From the NCBI RefSeq assembly GCF_949987515.2, contig NC_082684.1, positions 49,504,006 to 49,568,005 of the forward strand: DNA of 64,000 nt, in the 5' to 3' direction. Each line of letters opens with the position of its first letter. Position 1 is the stretch's first letter. The notes under the pieces were generated by a model. The model ran no database searches. It saw only the letters and a program-made list of their open reading frames with translations, and was not told where the DNA came from. Source of the stretch: Delphinus delphis (Eukaryota; Chordata; Mammalia; Artiodactyla; Delphinidae). Made by a program: the position numbers and the translations under genes. Positions 22,576-34,830 of the stretch are shown in pieces.

Positions 22576-24479
22576 ATAACCTTTGACTCTGAGAGTTCAC
22601 TCTTGTTAGCTCCATATTTAACACACCTGATGAGGATGACTTTTAAGTTTCTAAATCCCATCCCCATGAAACAAGTTTTCCTCAGTATATCAAATCATGT
22701 TGCTTTCATTCATCTTTTTCCATTTCTCAAACTATGGGATGCAAGCTTTTAGGAAATCTAACCACCCCACACAGTTATACAGCTTGCACTGCACAAATGT
22801 ACCAAGGGGATGTGAGGGTCAAGGAGGGGGTTGGTTGGCCGAAAGAAAATACATGAATATAAATGTATGTGCAAAACTACATAATTTCAGGGGATCTCAA
22901 ACCTTCTGAAGCCCAGATCACAAGTTCAGAACCCCCTGCTCTATTAATTTCTATCCAAATAAATGAGATTTGCATTTTACAATAAGGATTGACAATTTGT
23001 TCCTGACTCAATCCAACCTCAGGCACAAAGCTAACTACAAATGAGCTTTCTTCAAGGAAAAAGAAAATTTATCTTTACCAAGTTAATTAACTATTTTGTC
23101 CTCTGCTACAAAACACAGATTTTTATCTAAATAAGATCTTAACACAATAACTCTCAAGTATTTTCTCTACAATTTCTCTTCTGCCTCATGAAACATCATT
23201 CTCTGGCCTTTATAAATTTAATAAAGAACTAACATAATGGAAAGTATATCCAGAAGTAAAAGTCATATTTATAACTTTGTGATATCTACTTTGTATCATT
23301 TTGAAGTTTCACTAAAATGAGTAGAATTTATCATTTGAAGCTATCAGTTAGCACAGCCTAACTGAGTGAAATGATGCAGGAACATACCCTTAGATACATA
23401 CATTCATCTGTCAAACCCAACTGATTTAATAACAATATTTGATGATAAAAGGGAGGAACAAAAGCATCACACTTAATTTCAGGACTCACCTATAAATTTA
23501 AACTCAATTCTGTGTTTGTGAAGTCACCCCTATGCTTCAGCACAAATAAGGTCCCAAATGTAGTAGTCAAATGATCTTCCACAATAAAACATTTTTGTTA
23601 ATCTTTAATTTTCTCAAAACAGTGCTAAAGTGATGGCAAGGAGATTTTTTTTTAAGTGTAAATCCACAATACAAAAAAGAATAGGAGAGTACTTCTGTCT
23701 TAGGCAATTTAGTGAAGTAGAAAACTCGAGAAAAACTCCTAAGACAGACACCTAAAAGGTCTAGATAAATGTTTTTTTAAGTCTCTTTAAATATATGGCT
23801 GGGCATTTAAGGAGAAACTCTCCACAGGCCAAACATGAAGCAAAAACTTGAATCCAGTGAGACAGCTAAGTGCAAGACCCAACAGCTACCACTGAAGCTT
23901 CTGCCCACCATTGGTAGATTCGATTTCCAGCTTTTTGGTCTTTATAAAAACAGGGGCACCGGAGAAGAAGCCTAGGATGACAGGTCAGATGAGGTGAAAT
24001 GTGCCAGTAATTCTTTCAGACATAAGATAAACACAGACATCGTAAGAAAATGTGCCTATTTTACCTTAGCTCTGGGAGAAAGGAAAAGTCTTCTCCGTGA
24101 GTCTCTATCCACAAGGTGGCCCTGCATACAAAGACAAAATCTGTACTACCCTCACGTGTGAAAAACTCCACGGTGAGAATTTACTTTAAGACACCACAAG
24201 TGACTCGCAGAAATAAATGAAAACCCTAGAGGAAAATACCTTAAAGCCAGGCCTCCAAGGATTTACAGATAAAGTAAATATGACCTTAAGATCAAAAATT
24301 CTTAGGCACAGAAGGAAACAAATTAGCATACATGACTGACACTCAACAGAATACAAACAACTACATCAGACTCACAATGACTGAAAATAATTATATTGAA
24401 TATATTTAAAAGATAGTATTTAAAATAACAAGCAGATTTCATAAGTAGAGTGCCTAGGAATTTAAAATATATAATAATT
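22576..24479. other. Gene-free sequence
   Basis: About 1.9 kb without a recognisable gene or a repeat that I can delimit. Confidence 0.45.
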
Positions 24480-25395
24480 GAATTTAGAAACTCAATGAAG
24501 AGATGAAATAGAAGATTAGACATGAATAAGGGAAGAATTACTATTGGAGATAGTTCTGAAAAAATTATTCAGAATGGAAGAAAGAATAATAAAGAGATAA
24601 AAAATTTAAAAGGGAATTTGATAGATATTGAGAACAGAGGGATGTTTAACATAGCTCTAATAAGACTGTCCGAAGGAGCTAATAGATAATATAGGGATGA
24701 GTCAATATTTAAAGACATAACAGCTGAAAAATTTCCAAAAATGATAAAATGCACAAATCCTCAGATTCAAGAATTCAGATAAATCCTTAAAATCTTAAAT
24801 AAAGAGATACACACCTAGACACAACAGAACAACAAAAGGCAGATCATATATGCAGTCAGAGGAAAAAAGACATCACCTTTAAAAAATTATTCTAATAACT
24901 GGCTTCTAAAATTAAGAAGACCTACTCCAGCAAGAAGTAAAATGGGCCCCAAATCATGGTACATGACACAAAACCCAATGGCGAGCAAAATAAATGGAAA
25001 CTATATGGGAAAATAGAAATTAACATTGTATAAGACAGCAACAAAATAGTACTATCTAATTTGTGGGGTTAAATATGGAGAACTAAAATTTTAAATTATA
25101 GCATATATATTGAGGGATGGGCAAAAATAGTGATTACATTTTGAATCTGTTAAGTTAAACATGCTTGTTAGAACCACAAAAAAATCAAAAGAGCATCATT
25201 TTCAATGAAGGAGAAAGATGGAATTTCTTTAAAAAATTGTTAAATCTCTGTCAATCCAAAAGAAAGGAGACAATATGTATATAAAAATCAAGGCACAAAG
25301 CACAAAATAAGATGGTAGAAAGAACTCCAAATATATCAGTAACCACAATAAACATTAAGGGACTATATTCTTCAATAAAAGAAAAGATCCATATA
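24480..25395 (+). mobile_element. Ancient L1M/HAL1-type fragment (ORF1 3' part to ORF2 start)
   Basis: Old L1 wording: GAAAAATTTCCAAAAATGAT, CACAAATCCTCAGATTCAAG, CACACCTAGACACAACAG, CAGTCAGAGGAAAAAAGACA. At 25320-25380 come AACTCCAAATATATCAGTAACC and AATAAACATTAAGGGACT, the start of the endonuclease region. It is heavily decayed, with no open frame. Confidence 0.65.
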
Positions 25396-25554
25396 TCACC
25401 ACCTGTTTTGTAAATATTATGTTATTGGAACGTAGTTCCATTTGTTGATTTACAGAGTGTCCAAAGCTGTCTTTGTGCTACAACAGCAAAGTTGAGCTCT
25501 TCAACAAAGTCTCACTCTAGGTATTCCTAGTTACTATACATCTCTCTGCCTATT

Positions 25555-26648
25555 TGTATGGGAGTAATCTGTACAAGCTTTTAATGTTCTGACTTAATTT
25601 CATGGGCATCACTGGGGGCCAAAGGCTTACTACAATCTTCTTCTTGACCTAGTAGCAAAACCTACTGCCCTGGTAAGGGCAATAGCTACAGCATCTAACT
25701 TAGTGAAGGCTTCTGCAGATTTTGTTTTAGGGTCCCCTTTAAACTTGATGCATCTTATGATGTACAATCTTTGTTGCTTGCTGAAAATACACATTTCTGA
25801 GCAAGTGGGCTTACCCCCTATGAAATCGAAATCATATTATTTTCTCTTCCACATATTTCGTTCGTTGATACAAAATTTTAAATGCTGCTACTCTTCTATT
25901 ACCTGGAGAACGAGAAACCCCCGACTGTTTAACCTCTATGTGTGTACGACCTATACTCCAAATTAATTCATTAGGAAATCCAGACTTAAACTTCTCTGTT
26001 GATGGATCATATCTTAAGACCTACACAGAAAAATATTAGGAGAGATACACCATAACAGGTCTCACTTCACCTCTAGAATATGACCCCTTGGAAGAGGCAA
26101 AATTTGCCTAGATGGCAGAACTCATTACACTCACCAAGGCTTGCTGGTTACTTAAAGATAAGAGCATTGATATATAAACTGATAGCAGATATGCTTTGGG
26201 GGTAGACCATGATTTTAGAATGCTTTGGATACAATAAGAATTCTTAGTTTCAGCAGGAAATCCAATTAAGATCAGTTAGCAAAATAGAGAATTTTTTTAA
26301 GTGCTCTAATACTTCCTAAGGTGCTAGTTATTAAAAAGGTCAGAACTCACCCCCAAAAGGGCTAACCCTCAACAAAATATCCTGGCTGATCAGTGTGTGA
26401 GACAGGCATCTCTTGCTAAGATCCTAGCATCCATGAAATCCCCAAAGACCAAGTTTTTAAAGAGACTCAAAAAGGCTATTACAGAATGCCAGCAATTAGA
26501 TCCAGAGTCAAAAAGAGGTGCTGGGAGAAATCTAGATGCAAATCAGAAAGATCACTTCTGGCATTCTCAGCATGGAATGTTGTAAAGTTTACATGAAATT
26601 ACTCACCACAGTAAGGAAAAATTGGCCACTGTACTGAATCAACATTGG
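25555..26648 (+). pseudogene. Endogenous retrovirus (ERV1-like) pol remnant: connection, RNase H, integrase N-terminus
   Basis: Conceptual reading with frame breaks shows, in order, a connection-domain region (VLGSPLNL near 25730), an RNase H signature (FSVDGSYL near 25990; AELITLTKAC near 26118; IYTDSRYALG near 26175) and an integrase zinc-finger-like part (HEITHHSK near 26595). This order and wording fit gammaretrovirus-like (class I) elements. There are many stops and shifts. Upstream reverse transcriptase, gag and a 5' LTR were not recognised. The frame breaks off at 26648 where another repeat is inserted, and pol resumes at 28911. Confidence 0.75.
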
Positions 26649-26689
26649 TTCATGTATTAGGGTTCTCCAGGGAAACAATCAATAGAAGA

Positions 26690-28200
26690 CGTATGGTTAT
26701 AGGAGAGAGATCAAGAAGGCAGAGTAGGAGGACGCTGGGCTCACCTCCCCTCATGAACACCTCCAAACTACAACTACATATAGAGTGACTCTTGCTGAAA
26801 TCAACCTGGGGACTAGCTACAGTTTCTACAACCAAGGCTGTAAAGAAAGATCCACGTGGCATCTGGTAGGAAGGGAGAAGTGGTCAGGTTGGGACCTACA
26901 CTCCTAGTAGGAGACACAGAAGAAGAGGGATCACAGGCTCAGGGATCCTCCCTGGGGGGTGAGAGATTCAAGCCACATATTAGGTACCCCAGCCGTGGAG
27001 TCCGACACCAGGAAGACAAGCCCCCTTATTTAGTTTGAAAATGACTGGGGCTTACTGGAGGGCTGTAAGAAACCAAGACTCCACTTTTGAAGAACACATG
27101 CACAGACTTGCTTACTCATAGTCACACTGGATGCAACAGACTAAAAACTGCCTGGGGGCTCTGGCCTGCTTCCCAGGACTGCCCTGGTGTATCCTCCAGC
27201 CCACACCAAGCTCCTGTTCCAGCCCTTCTTGCTCCAGTGCTGCTTCCCACTAAGGTGGAGGTTGCTAAGGAGAGTGTGTACACTTGAATGAAATGAAGCT
27301 GCCTGGGACCCTCCTGACCAGAGGCAGCCATTGCCAGCATGTGCATCAGTGCACACACTTGGGAGGGAGTGAAACCAGCTAAGCAGTGTAGTACCAACCT
27401 CTACAGTCCCAATCCAGCCTCTAACCAAGGCACACACACTGGGGGAAAATGTGAAACCAGCAGAGAACTATACCCCCAAGCCCTCAGGCACCAGTCACGC
27501 CCCTAACCAAGGCAGAAACTGCTATCACACCTGAGAGAAACCCAACTCCCTCAGGGTTCCGGCTCCAGACCCTCAGGCTCTGATCCACCCCCCTTCCCCC
27601 ATTGGGTGGTGATGGCCATCGAGCCTAGGAGAAACCCCAGCTTGCACCTGGCTCTGGCTCTAGCCCTACCCCCTCACAAAGACTGTGGTTGCCAGCACAC
27701 CCTGGGGGGAGATGCAGCCCATGTTCACTTCAGATCCAGCTCTCCCACCAAAGCTGCTGGGCACATGCCAACCACACAGGGGGGCTCCCACACAAGGACA
27801 CGCTATCAAGACTGGGATATGTAACTGTTCTACCTAATTTTATAGAGACAGAGAAAGTTAGGCAAAATGAGAAGGCAGAGGAACATGTTTTAAGCAAAAG
27901 AACAAGGAAGAAAATGCTAATGAAACAGACATAATTTCCCTAATAAAGAGTTCAAAGCGATCATAATAAGAATGATAACTGAACTTGAGGAAAGAATAGA
28001 TGAACACAGTGAGAATTTTAACAAAGAACTAGAAAATATAAAAAGAACCAGACAGAGCTAAAGAACACAGTAACTGAAACGAAAAATACCCTAGCGAGAA
28101 TAAACAGCAGATTAGGTGATACAGAATGCATAAGCGATCTGGAAGATAGAATAATGGAAATCACCTAGTCAGAACAGCAAAACGAAAACCGAATTTTAAA
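26690..28200 (+). mobile_element. Old L1 5'-UTR and ORF1 5' fragment
   Basis: Starts with an L1 5' UTR head (AGAGAGATCAAGAAGGCAGA) and passes through a GC-rich UTR. It then reaches ORF1-like A-rich text (AGAACCAGACAGAGC, GAAAATATAAAAAGAACCAG, ACAGTAACTGAAACGAAAAA). The element has its 5' end but no ORF2. Most L1 copies are 5'-truncated, so this retained 5' end with a missing 3' part points to later deletion. Confidence 0.65.
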
Positions 28201-28213
28201 AATGAGTACAGTT

Positions 28214-28415
28214 GGGCTTCCCTGGTGGCACAGCGGTTGAGAGTCCGCCTGCCGTTGCAGGGGACACAGGTTCGTGCCCGGTCCGGGAAGATCCCACATG
28301 CCGCGGAGCGGCTGGGCCCGTGAGCCATGGCCGCTGAGCCTGCGCATCCGGAGCCTGTGCTCCACAACGGGAGAGGCCACAACAGTGAGAGGCCCGCGTA
28401 CCGCAAAAAAAAAAA
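28214..28415 (+). mobile_element. CHR-type SINE
   Basis: Complete copy with both promoter boxes and a short A tail, flanked by a perfect 10-bp duplication GAGTACAGTT at 28204-28213 and 28416-28425. It sits in the L1 fragment above. Confidence 0.94.
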
Positions 28416-28469
28416 GAGTACAGTTTAAGGGACCTCTGTGACAACATCAAGCATACACATAAAGAAAGA

Positions 28470-28530
28470 ATATATGTGTGTGTGTGTGTGCGTGCGTGTG
28501 TGTGTGTGTATACACACATATATATATATG
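28470..28530 (+). repeat. (TG)n/(TA)n microsatellite
   Basis: Interrupted (TG)n with CG steps (TGCGTGCGTG) followed by CACACATATATATATATG. Confidence 0.9.
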
Positions 28531-28910
28531 AAGAGATTTATTACAGAAATTGGCTCACATGGTTATGAAGGCCACAGAGGCCGGCAATCTGCTGTCTGCA
28601 GGCTGGCCAAACAGGAAGCCAGTGATAAAATTCAGTCCGAGTCCAAAGCCCCAAAAACCAGAAGCTCTGGTGTCCAAGGGTAAGAGGAGAGTGAATCTAC
28701 CCTTTCTCAGCCTTTCTGTTCTATGTGGGCCCTCAACTTATTTGATGTTGTCCATCCACATTGGTGAGGGTGGATCTTCTTTATTCAGTCTACTGATTCA
28801 AATGCTAATCTCTTCCAGAAATACCCTCACAGATGCACCCAAAAATAATGTTTACCAGGATCTGGGCAACCCTTAGCTCAGTCAGGTTGACACAAAATTA
28901 CTCATCACAG

Positions 28911-29289
28911 CAGGGAAAGTGTGCTAAATTTGCTGGTGCATGTTTCATGTCACCAGCATTACTCTGGAAAAGCTGTAAAGTTAAACATGGACAAAAGCTC
29001 CCCATTCAGGTCCTCTTTGAACATGTCCAAATGGATTTCATACAAGTACACACTGCTATGGGTTTTAAATATGCCCTGGTCATTATCTGCTTATTCTCAG
29101 GATAGACTCGTCTTTCCTTGCCAGAAAGCTCTGGCTCTACAGTAGGAGAGAAACTACCATATTTCATGCCCCAACCTGGGGAATTCAAATCTAGCTCTCT
29201 AGTGTCAGGGGCAGCAATTTTTCTGGAACTGTTATTAAAGAGCTTTAATAAGTGGTAGGTAAAGCCCTACCACTTAATCAGAAAGTTTG
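28911..29289 (+). pseudogene. ERV pol remnant, integrase catalytic core
   Basis: Continues the pol remnant after the inserted repeat. Conceptual reading gives VKHGQ (near 28981), VQMDFIQV (near 29028), YALVIICLFSG (near 29071) and, with a stop after FSG, further core-domain text up to about 29240. MDF carries the first catalytic Asp of a retroviral D,D-35-E core. It ends where Tigger1 is inserted (29290). Confidence 0.78.
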
Positions 29290-29487
29290 TACAGGCAAAC
29301 CTTGGAGATACATCAGGTTCAGTTCCAGACCACTGCAATAATGAATATTGCAATAAAGCGAGTCACACAAAATTTTCAGTTTCCCAGTGCATACAAAAGT
29401 TATATTTACATTATATTTTAGTCTAGTAAATATGCAATAGTATTATATCTAAAGAAAAACCGTGGACATTCCTTAATTTAAAAATAT

Positions 29488-29772
29488 TGGGGACTTCTCT
29501 AGTGGTGCAGTTGTTAAGAGTCCGCCTGCCAATGCAGGGGACACGGTTCGAGCCCTGGTCTGGGAAGATCCCACGTGCTGCAGAGCAACTAAGCCCATGC
29601 GCCACAACTACCGAGCCTTCGCTCTAGAGCCCACGCTCCACAACAAGAGAAGCCACCACAATGACAAGCCTGTGCACCGCAATGAAGAGTAGCCCCTGCT
29701 GTCTGCAACTAAGGAAAGCCCGTGCGCAGCAACGAAGACCCAACGCAGCCAATAAATAAATAAATATATTTA
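29488..29772 (+). mobile_element. CHR-1-type SINE inside Tigger1
   Basis: Starts GGGGACTTCTCTAGTGGTGC, has B box GGTTCGAGCC and a long tRNA-unrelated body (GAGCCCACGCTCCACAAC, AAGCCTGTGCACCGC), and ends in (AATA)n. Flanks TTTAAAAATAT (29477-29487) and TTTAAAAAATAT (29773-29784) form the duplication. Confidence 0.92.
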
Positions 29773-29823
29773 TTTTAAAAAATATGTTTTATTGCTAAAA
29801 AATGATAACCATCATCTGAGCCT

Positions 29824-31480
29824 TCAGTGAGTCATAATCTTTCTGCTGGTGAAGGGTCTGGCCTCCATGTAGACGGCTGCTGACTGATCAGGGTGGTGGT
29901 TACTGAAGACTGGGGTGGCTGTGCTTTTTCTTAAAATAAGACAGAGATGAAGTCTGCCACATCGACTGACTCTTCCTTTCACGAACGAGTTCTCTATAGC
30001 ATGTAAAGCTGTTGATATAACCATTTTACCCACAGTAGAACTTTTTTCAAAATTGGAGTTAATCCTCTCAAACCCTGCCACTGCTTTATCAATTAAGTTC
30101 ATGTACTATTCTAAATCCTTTGTTGTCATTTCAACAATCTTCACAGCATCTTCGAGAGAAGTAACTCCCTCTCACGGAACCACTTTCTTTGCTCATCCAT
30201 AAGCAACTCCTTATCCATTCAAGTTTTATCATGAGATTGCAGCAATTCAGCCACACCTTCAGGCTCCACTTCTAATTCTAGTCCTCTTGCAATTTCCACC
30301 ACATCTGCAGTCACTTCCTCCACTGAAGTCTTGAACCCCTCAAATTCATCCATGAGGGTTGATATTTTGACCTCTTCCTGTGAATCACATATGCACTTAA
30401 TGGCATCTAGAATGATGAATCCTTTCCAGAAGATTTTCAATTTACTTTGTCCAGATCCATGAGAGAAATTACTATCCATGGTAGCTTTAGCCTTAAGAAA
30501 TGTATTTCTTAAATAGTGAGCCTTGAAAGTCGAAATGACTCTTTTATCCATGGGCTACAGAATGGATGTTACCAGGCATGAAAACAACATAAATCTCATT
30601 ATATAACTCCAACAGATCTCCTAGGTGACCAGATGCATTGTCAATAAGCAGTGATATTTTGAAAGGAATTTTTTTCCTAATAGTCGTTCTCAACAGTAAA
30701 ACATTCAGTAAGCCACGTTGTAAACAGATGTGCTGTCATCCAGGCTTTGTTGTTGCACTTACAGAGCACAAGCAGAGTCAACTTAGCATAATTCTTAAGG
30801 GGCCTCAGGTTTTTGGAATGGCAAATGAGCACTGGCTTCAACTTAAAGTCCCCAGTTGCATTAGCCCCTAACAAGAATCAGCCTGTCCTTTGAAGCTTTG
30901 AAACCAGGCATGACTTTTCCTCTCTAGCTATGAAAATCCTAGATGGCATCTTCTAATATAAGCCTGTTTAGTCTACATTGAAGATCTGTTGTTTAGTGTA
31001 GCCATCTGTATTAATGGTCTCAGCTAGATCTTCTGGATAAACTTGCTGCAGCTTCTACATTAGCACTTGCTGCTTCTCCTTGAACTTTTATGTTATGGAG
31101 ACAGCTTCTTTCCTTAAACCTTATGGACCAACCTCTGTTAGCTTCAAACTTTCTTCTGCAGCTTCCTCACCTCTCTCAGCCTTCACAGAATGGAAGAGAG
31201 TTAGGGCCTTGCTCTGGATTAGGCTTTGGCTTAAGGGAATGTTGTGGCTGTTTTGATTTTCAATCCAGACCACTCAAACTTTCTCCATATCAGCAAATAA
31301 GGCTGTTTTGCTTTCTTAACATTCATGTAGCACTTTTAATTTCCTTTAAGAACTTTTCCTTTTCCTTCACAACTTGGCTAACTGACACAAGAGGCTCAGC
31401 TTTCAGCCTGTCTTGGCCTTTGACATGTCTTCCTCACTAAGCTTACTCATTTCTAGCTTTTGATTTGAAGTGAGAGACAT
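29824..31480 (-). pseudogene. Tigger/pogo-type transposase remnant
   Basis: Three minus-strand frames match the C-terminal half of Tigger1 transposase. 30677-30874 has [18 protein letters not shown] and LKNYAKLTL. 30219-30551 has [23 protein letters not shown] and ELEVEPEGV. 29824-30102 has AGFERINSNFEKSSTVGKM. They are separated by stops and shifts, so no enzyme can be made. The N-terminal DNA-binding part lies towards 31480 and is more eroded. The family belongs to the DDE transposases related to human TIGD proteins, but this is a mobile-element copy, not a domesticated gene. Confidence 0.88.
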
Positions 31481-31926
31481 GCAACTCTTTCTCTCACTGA
31501 AACACTTAGAAGCCGTTGCAGGGTTATTAATTGGCCTAATTTCAATATTGCTGTTTCTAAGGAGATAGGGAGGCCCAAGGAGAAGGAGATGGGGGTGAAC
31601 AGCTGGTCAATGGAGCAGTCAGAACACACACAATTTATCAATTAAGGTTGCAATCTTATCGGGGCACAGTTTGTGGCACCCCAAAACGATTACAATAGTA
31701 ATATCAAAGATCACTGATCACCATAACAAATATAATAATGAAAAACTTTGAAACATTGCAAGAATTACCAAAATGTGACTCAGACACAAAGTGAGCAAAT
31801 GTTGTTGGAAAAATGGTGCCGATTTACCTGCTCGACACAGGGCTGCCACAAATCTTCAATTTGTAAAAAATATGGTATTTGCAAAGAGCAATAAAACAAA
31901 GCACCATAAAATGGGGTATGCCTGTA

Positions 31927-33600
31927 TCCATATTGCCTCCAATTTCTAGGAAAAGTAGAAAGAGCAAATGGAATTCTGAAACTGTTTAGCAAAGCTCTCA
32001 GTCTCTCAAAGTTCTATGGTCTAAGATCTTCTCATTGGCTTTAATGACTCCTCTGGGCTTCATCAGCTCTTGGCTTATGATTAAGTAACACGCCTGTCCA
32101 GACATCTAGGAATATTTCATCGGATCCTAGACTCCACACACTACTAGCAAGTAGACATGACTAAATATTGCAAGGAGCTCATGCAATACACCCAGCCTTG
32201 TCATCAACAGGTATGAGCAGCCTTTCCTCAAAATCCTCCTAAACCTTGCACAACCTAAAACCAAAGATTTAGTCTTCAGGGACAGACAATTTACTCATGA
32301 ACTGGTTAAAGCATGCAATCGAACTAACTGCTGGAATTGTACACATTTTCCTTTGGGAGGAGCACCCGGCTTTCCTTGGTTCTACTTCCGTATAATGATA
32401 TCAGATGATTTTCTGGGTAACTGACAACTGTTTTATTAGGTGACTTTTTGGATGGCAAACACAAGTATAGCCAGAAATCTAACATCCCCTGTCATCATAG
32501 ATCTAGATGATGATCATCTAGGTGAAAAACAAATACTCTTCTTTCCACCAAAACTAATACTTGGGACCTTCTGTGGGAGCTAGCTTTCACAGATACAGAG
32601 CTTGGGAGAGAACTAGGGAATAGATGGTGCATGTTTGGAAGCTGTCTCACTTTATCCAGTTTTAGAGGTAAAACACACTATTTCTTTCACTTTAGATCTG
32701 CCTAATTAATGGTCTTGACACTTCATCACCTGGAGCCAGACTACTCTTAAGTGGCCCCCAAATCATAAAAAACTATTTGACAACCCATAGGGGTATTTTG
32801 ACCAAAAATAGATGACTGAGTGGCACCAATGACCAGATTTGTAACACAAAATTGAATATGTAACACAATTACATCTTTTTTGTTTGTTTGTTTGACTGCC
32901 CCTCGCGGCATGCAGGATCTTAGTTCCCTGACCAGGGATCGAACCTGTGCCCCCGGCAGTGGAAGCACGGACTCTTCACCACTGGACTGCCAGGGAAGTC
33001 CCCTATATCTTAAACACAAAAGCCCACCATCTACTACCTGCAAAATGGACAGGGGGTAGTTACCTTGATAGAGGGATACCTGCCCTCAGGATAGTCTGAC
33101 ACGCTATGATTCAGAGAAACGCAGACAAAGGGGAGCTAGACAAAGCCACCAAGGCTATAAAGTTTCACCAAGGAACTCCTCATCCGAGAGGTTCAGGAAA
33201 TTAAATGGAATAAGAGCCCATTAGATATAATATTGGTGTCTTGAGGGGGATCACGTGCTGTTTTAGGCAGGTAGGGGGAAATGGTGAGCTTATATCCTTC
33301 CAAACTTCTGTGACATCTTTATTACTACTAAAGAGATCTGGTAAACTAACAAAGGAATTACAAAATTGGATAATTTGGCTAATAATCCCATATTTGGTAC
33401 TGCAGGCTCATTACACTGGAAATAAAATCGGTTCATCCAGTTTAATTTGGGCACTCTTGGCTCAGGCATTAGAACTCTATAAACTTTGGTCATAACCCTT
33501 CCCTTGCTATTTGTTATACAGGGGCTCAGATGGGTGACTACAAGTTTTATAGCCACCATGCAACTGTCATCCCACCACATGATTAAAAAAATGATCCAGT
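31927..33600 (+). pseudogene. ERV remnant: integrase C-terminus and probable env
   Basis: Directly after Tigger1 the integrase reading resumes with GKVERANGILK (near 31950), which is the pol sequence following the catalytic Glu region. Further on, HELVKACNRTNCWNCTHFP (about 32299-32352) carries a CxxC of the kind found in class I envelope surface subunits. The rest (to about 33600) has ORFs of 60-96 codons with no confident match; transmembrane subunit and 3' LTR are not identified. Env assignment is inference from position and the CxxC. Confidence 0.55.
32874..33003 (-). mobile_element. Bov-tA/CHR-related short SINE, minus strand
   Basis: Reading plus: TTTGTTTGTTTGTTTGACTG, then CATGCAGGATCTTAGTTCCC, GACCAGGGATCGAACC (B box complement), CACTGGACTGCCAGGGAAG and CCC. 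It is a ~130-bp tRNA-derived copy inside the ERV env region. Confidence 0.88.
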
Positions 33601-33797
33601 AAAAGAACAGAAAAATCTAACACTTATGGATGCTGAAACAACCATCTAGGAAACCGGATACATGATAATGATGCTACAAAGAGCAGTGAAGCTCTGCAGT
33701 CAAGATCGTGAGATCACATCCCCAGTTGTGAATCCTTCAGCTCAGGCCAAAGAATGGCAATAAGGGGGCCATACTGATAACTGAACCCATCTGCACC

Positions 33798-33961
33798 CAC
33801 ACAGCTTACTATTAACAACTTTATTATTCGACTGTCTTCATTCACATGGCATTTATATTCTAGGAAACTTGCCCAGGAAGCTGAAGTTGCAAATAGCTTC
33901 ATTGTTCAAGAACTTCTTCAATGTCATTTATCTGAACGCTAGACTATTCAATTGACCCTCA
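33798..33961 (+). repeat. Direct repeat copy A (partner at 44101-44270)
   Basis: Starts CACACAGCTTACT and contains ATTCTAGGAAACTTGCCCAG and GTCATTTATCTGAAC, both also present in copy B. The two copies align over about 165 bp with roughly 80-85 percent identity by eye and one ~6-bp gap. No family recognised. Confidence 0.8.
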
Positions 33962-34609
33962 GCCAAGTTTATACTCCCTTCTCAGAATAATAGATGGCAT
34001 TGAATGACTGTTTACTTTTCAAAATTTGCTTTAAAACCCTAGTCCTTAATATGTCCCATCATAAACAAGCCCTCAAATCAAACAATCATCTTAAACCAGA
34101 TCCCAAAAGAACTCAATAACCTGCCTCTATCCAAGACACCACTAAGACTGTCAATGTAGTGACTGTCCTTACCATATATAGTAAGCAATAAACTCAGCTT
34201 TAGTTTATCAATAGGATGATTTTGGTGTATTTTCAGGAAGCTAGCATTCGACAAGAGCAGAAAGCTTAAATTATAAGGTACCATACAAAAAGTTCCATAC
34301 AAGATTAGGGTAGTACGGTATAGGAAAAGTTACTACACTAATATTCCCCCAAAAGTGTATTTTAAGGAATACTAATGCCTTGGGGTGTTTAGAGTGTGTT
34401 AGTTTTAAAAGGGCTTCTATATTCAGATAAATCTGAGAAATATCAGGTTGAACAAAGCTCTTGTTGGTACAGGGACTGATGTATTGTGAGCATCCAGAAG
34501 GAACAACATACACAGGCTTTCCCAAACTCATTTCACCATGAAGATCTTCTTCATGAAACATTTTGTGAGACTAATGTTCTACAGAAGATAATCTGAGACG
34601 CATTTAACT

Positions 34610-34830
34610 CTATACTAAAGTCAGCAATCCTAGGTTCGAGTCTTAATTGCAGCACTTACTAGTTGTGTAATCTCAAGCGGGTCTCTTGGCCTCTCAGAGT
34701 TTCAATTTTCTTATCTGTAAAAATAATAATAATAATAATAATACCTACCCCAAAATCAAGGTTTCTATGAGAGCCAAATGAAATAAAGCTTGTGAAAGCT
34801 CTTGGTAAACTCTAAAGCAATACACACAAG
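34610..34830 (+). mobile_element. MIR SINE with (AAT)n
   Basis: Near-complete MIR: CCTAGGTTCGAGTCTTAATTG, GCACTTACTAGTTGTGTAATC, CTCTCAGAGTTTCAATTTTC, TTATCTGTAAAAATAATAAT, ACCTACC, ATGAAATAAAGCTTGTGAAAGC. An (AAT)n run at 34722-34743 has expanded from its A-rich part. Confidence 0.88.

Larger units (their letters stand above)
26649..28910 (+). repeat. Older dispersed repeat split by an L1 5' fragment, a SINE and a TG microsatellite
   Basis: The left end (TATTAGGGTTCTCCAGGGAA) and the right part (TTATTACAGAAATTGGCTCA ... GAATTCAGTCC-type text ... TTCAGTCTACTGATTCAAATG ... GTCAGGTTGACACAAAATTA ... CATCACA) belong to one well-known old dispersed mammalian repeat whose library name I cannot recall with certainty. 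It interrupts the ERV integrase between its zinc-finger part and its catalytic core, so it arrived after the provirus. Confidence 0.65.
29292..31924 (-). mobile_element. Tigger1 DNA transposon, near full length
   Basis: The left terminus CAGGCAAACCTTGGAGATAC is followed by ACTGCAATAATGAATATTGC and AAAGCGAGTCACACAAAATT. The right end is AATGGGGTATGCCTG. Both ends abut TA (29290-29291 and 31925-31926), the target duplication of mariner/Tigger elements. Length without the inserted SINE (29488-29772) is about 2.35 kb, close to the usual ~2.4 kb. Strand is that of the transposase remnant. Confidence 0.93.

Noticed and set aside
26397..26585. 62-codon ORF (MRQASLAKILASMKSP...) as a gene
   Set aside because: It lies between the RNase H and integrase parts of the ERV pol remnant; most likely pol text in one surviving frame.
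29824..31480. A domesticated transposase gene (TIGD-like)
   Set aside because: The frame is broken by several stops and shifts and lies inside a transposon with its own ends, so it is a decayed mobile copy.
33241..33495. 84-codon ORF as an ERV transmembrane envelope gene
   Set aside because: No heptad, immunosuppressive-type region or CX6CC was seen. Only its location supports env, so it is not called separately.
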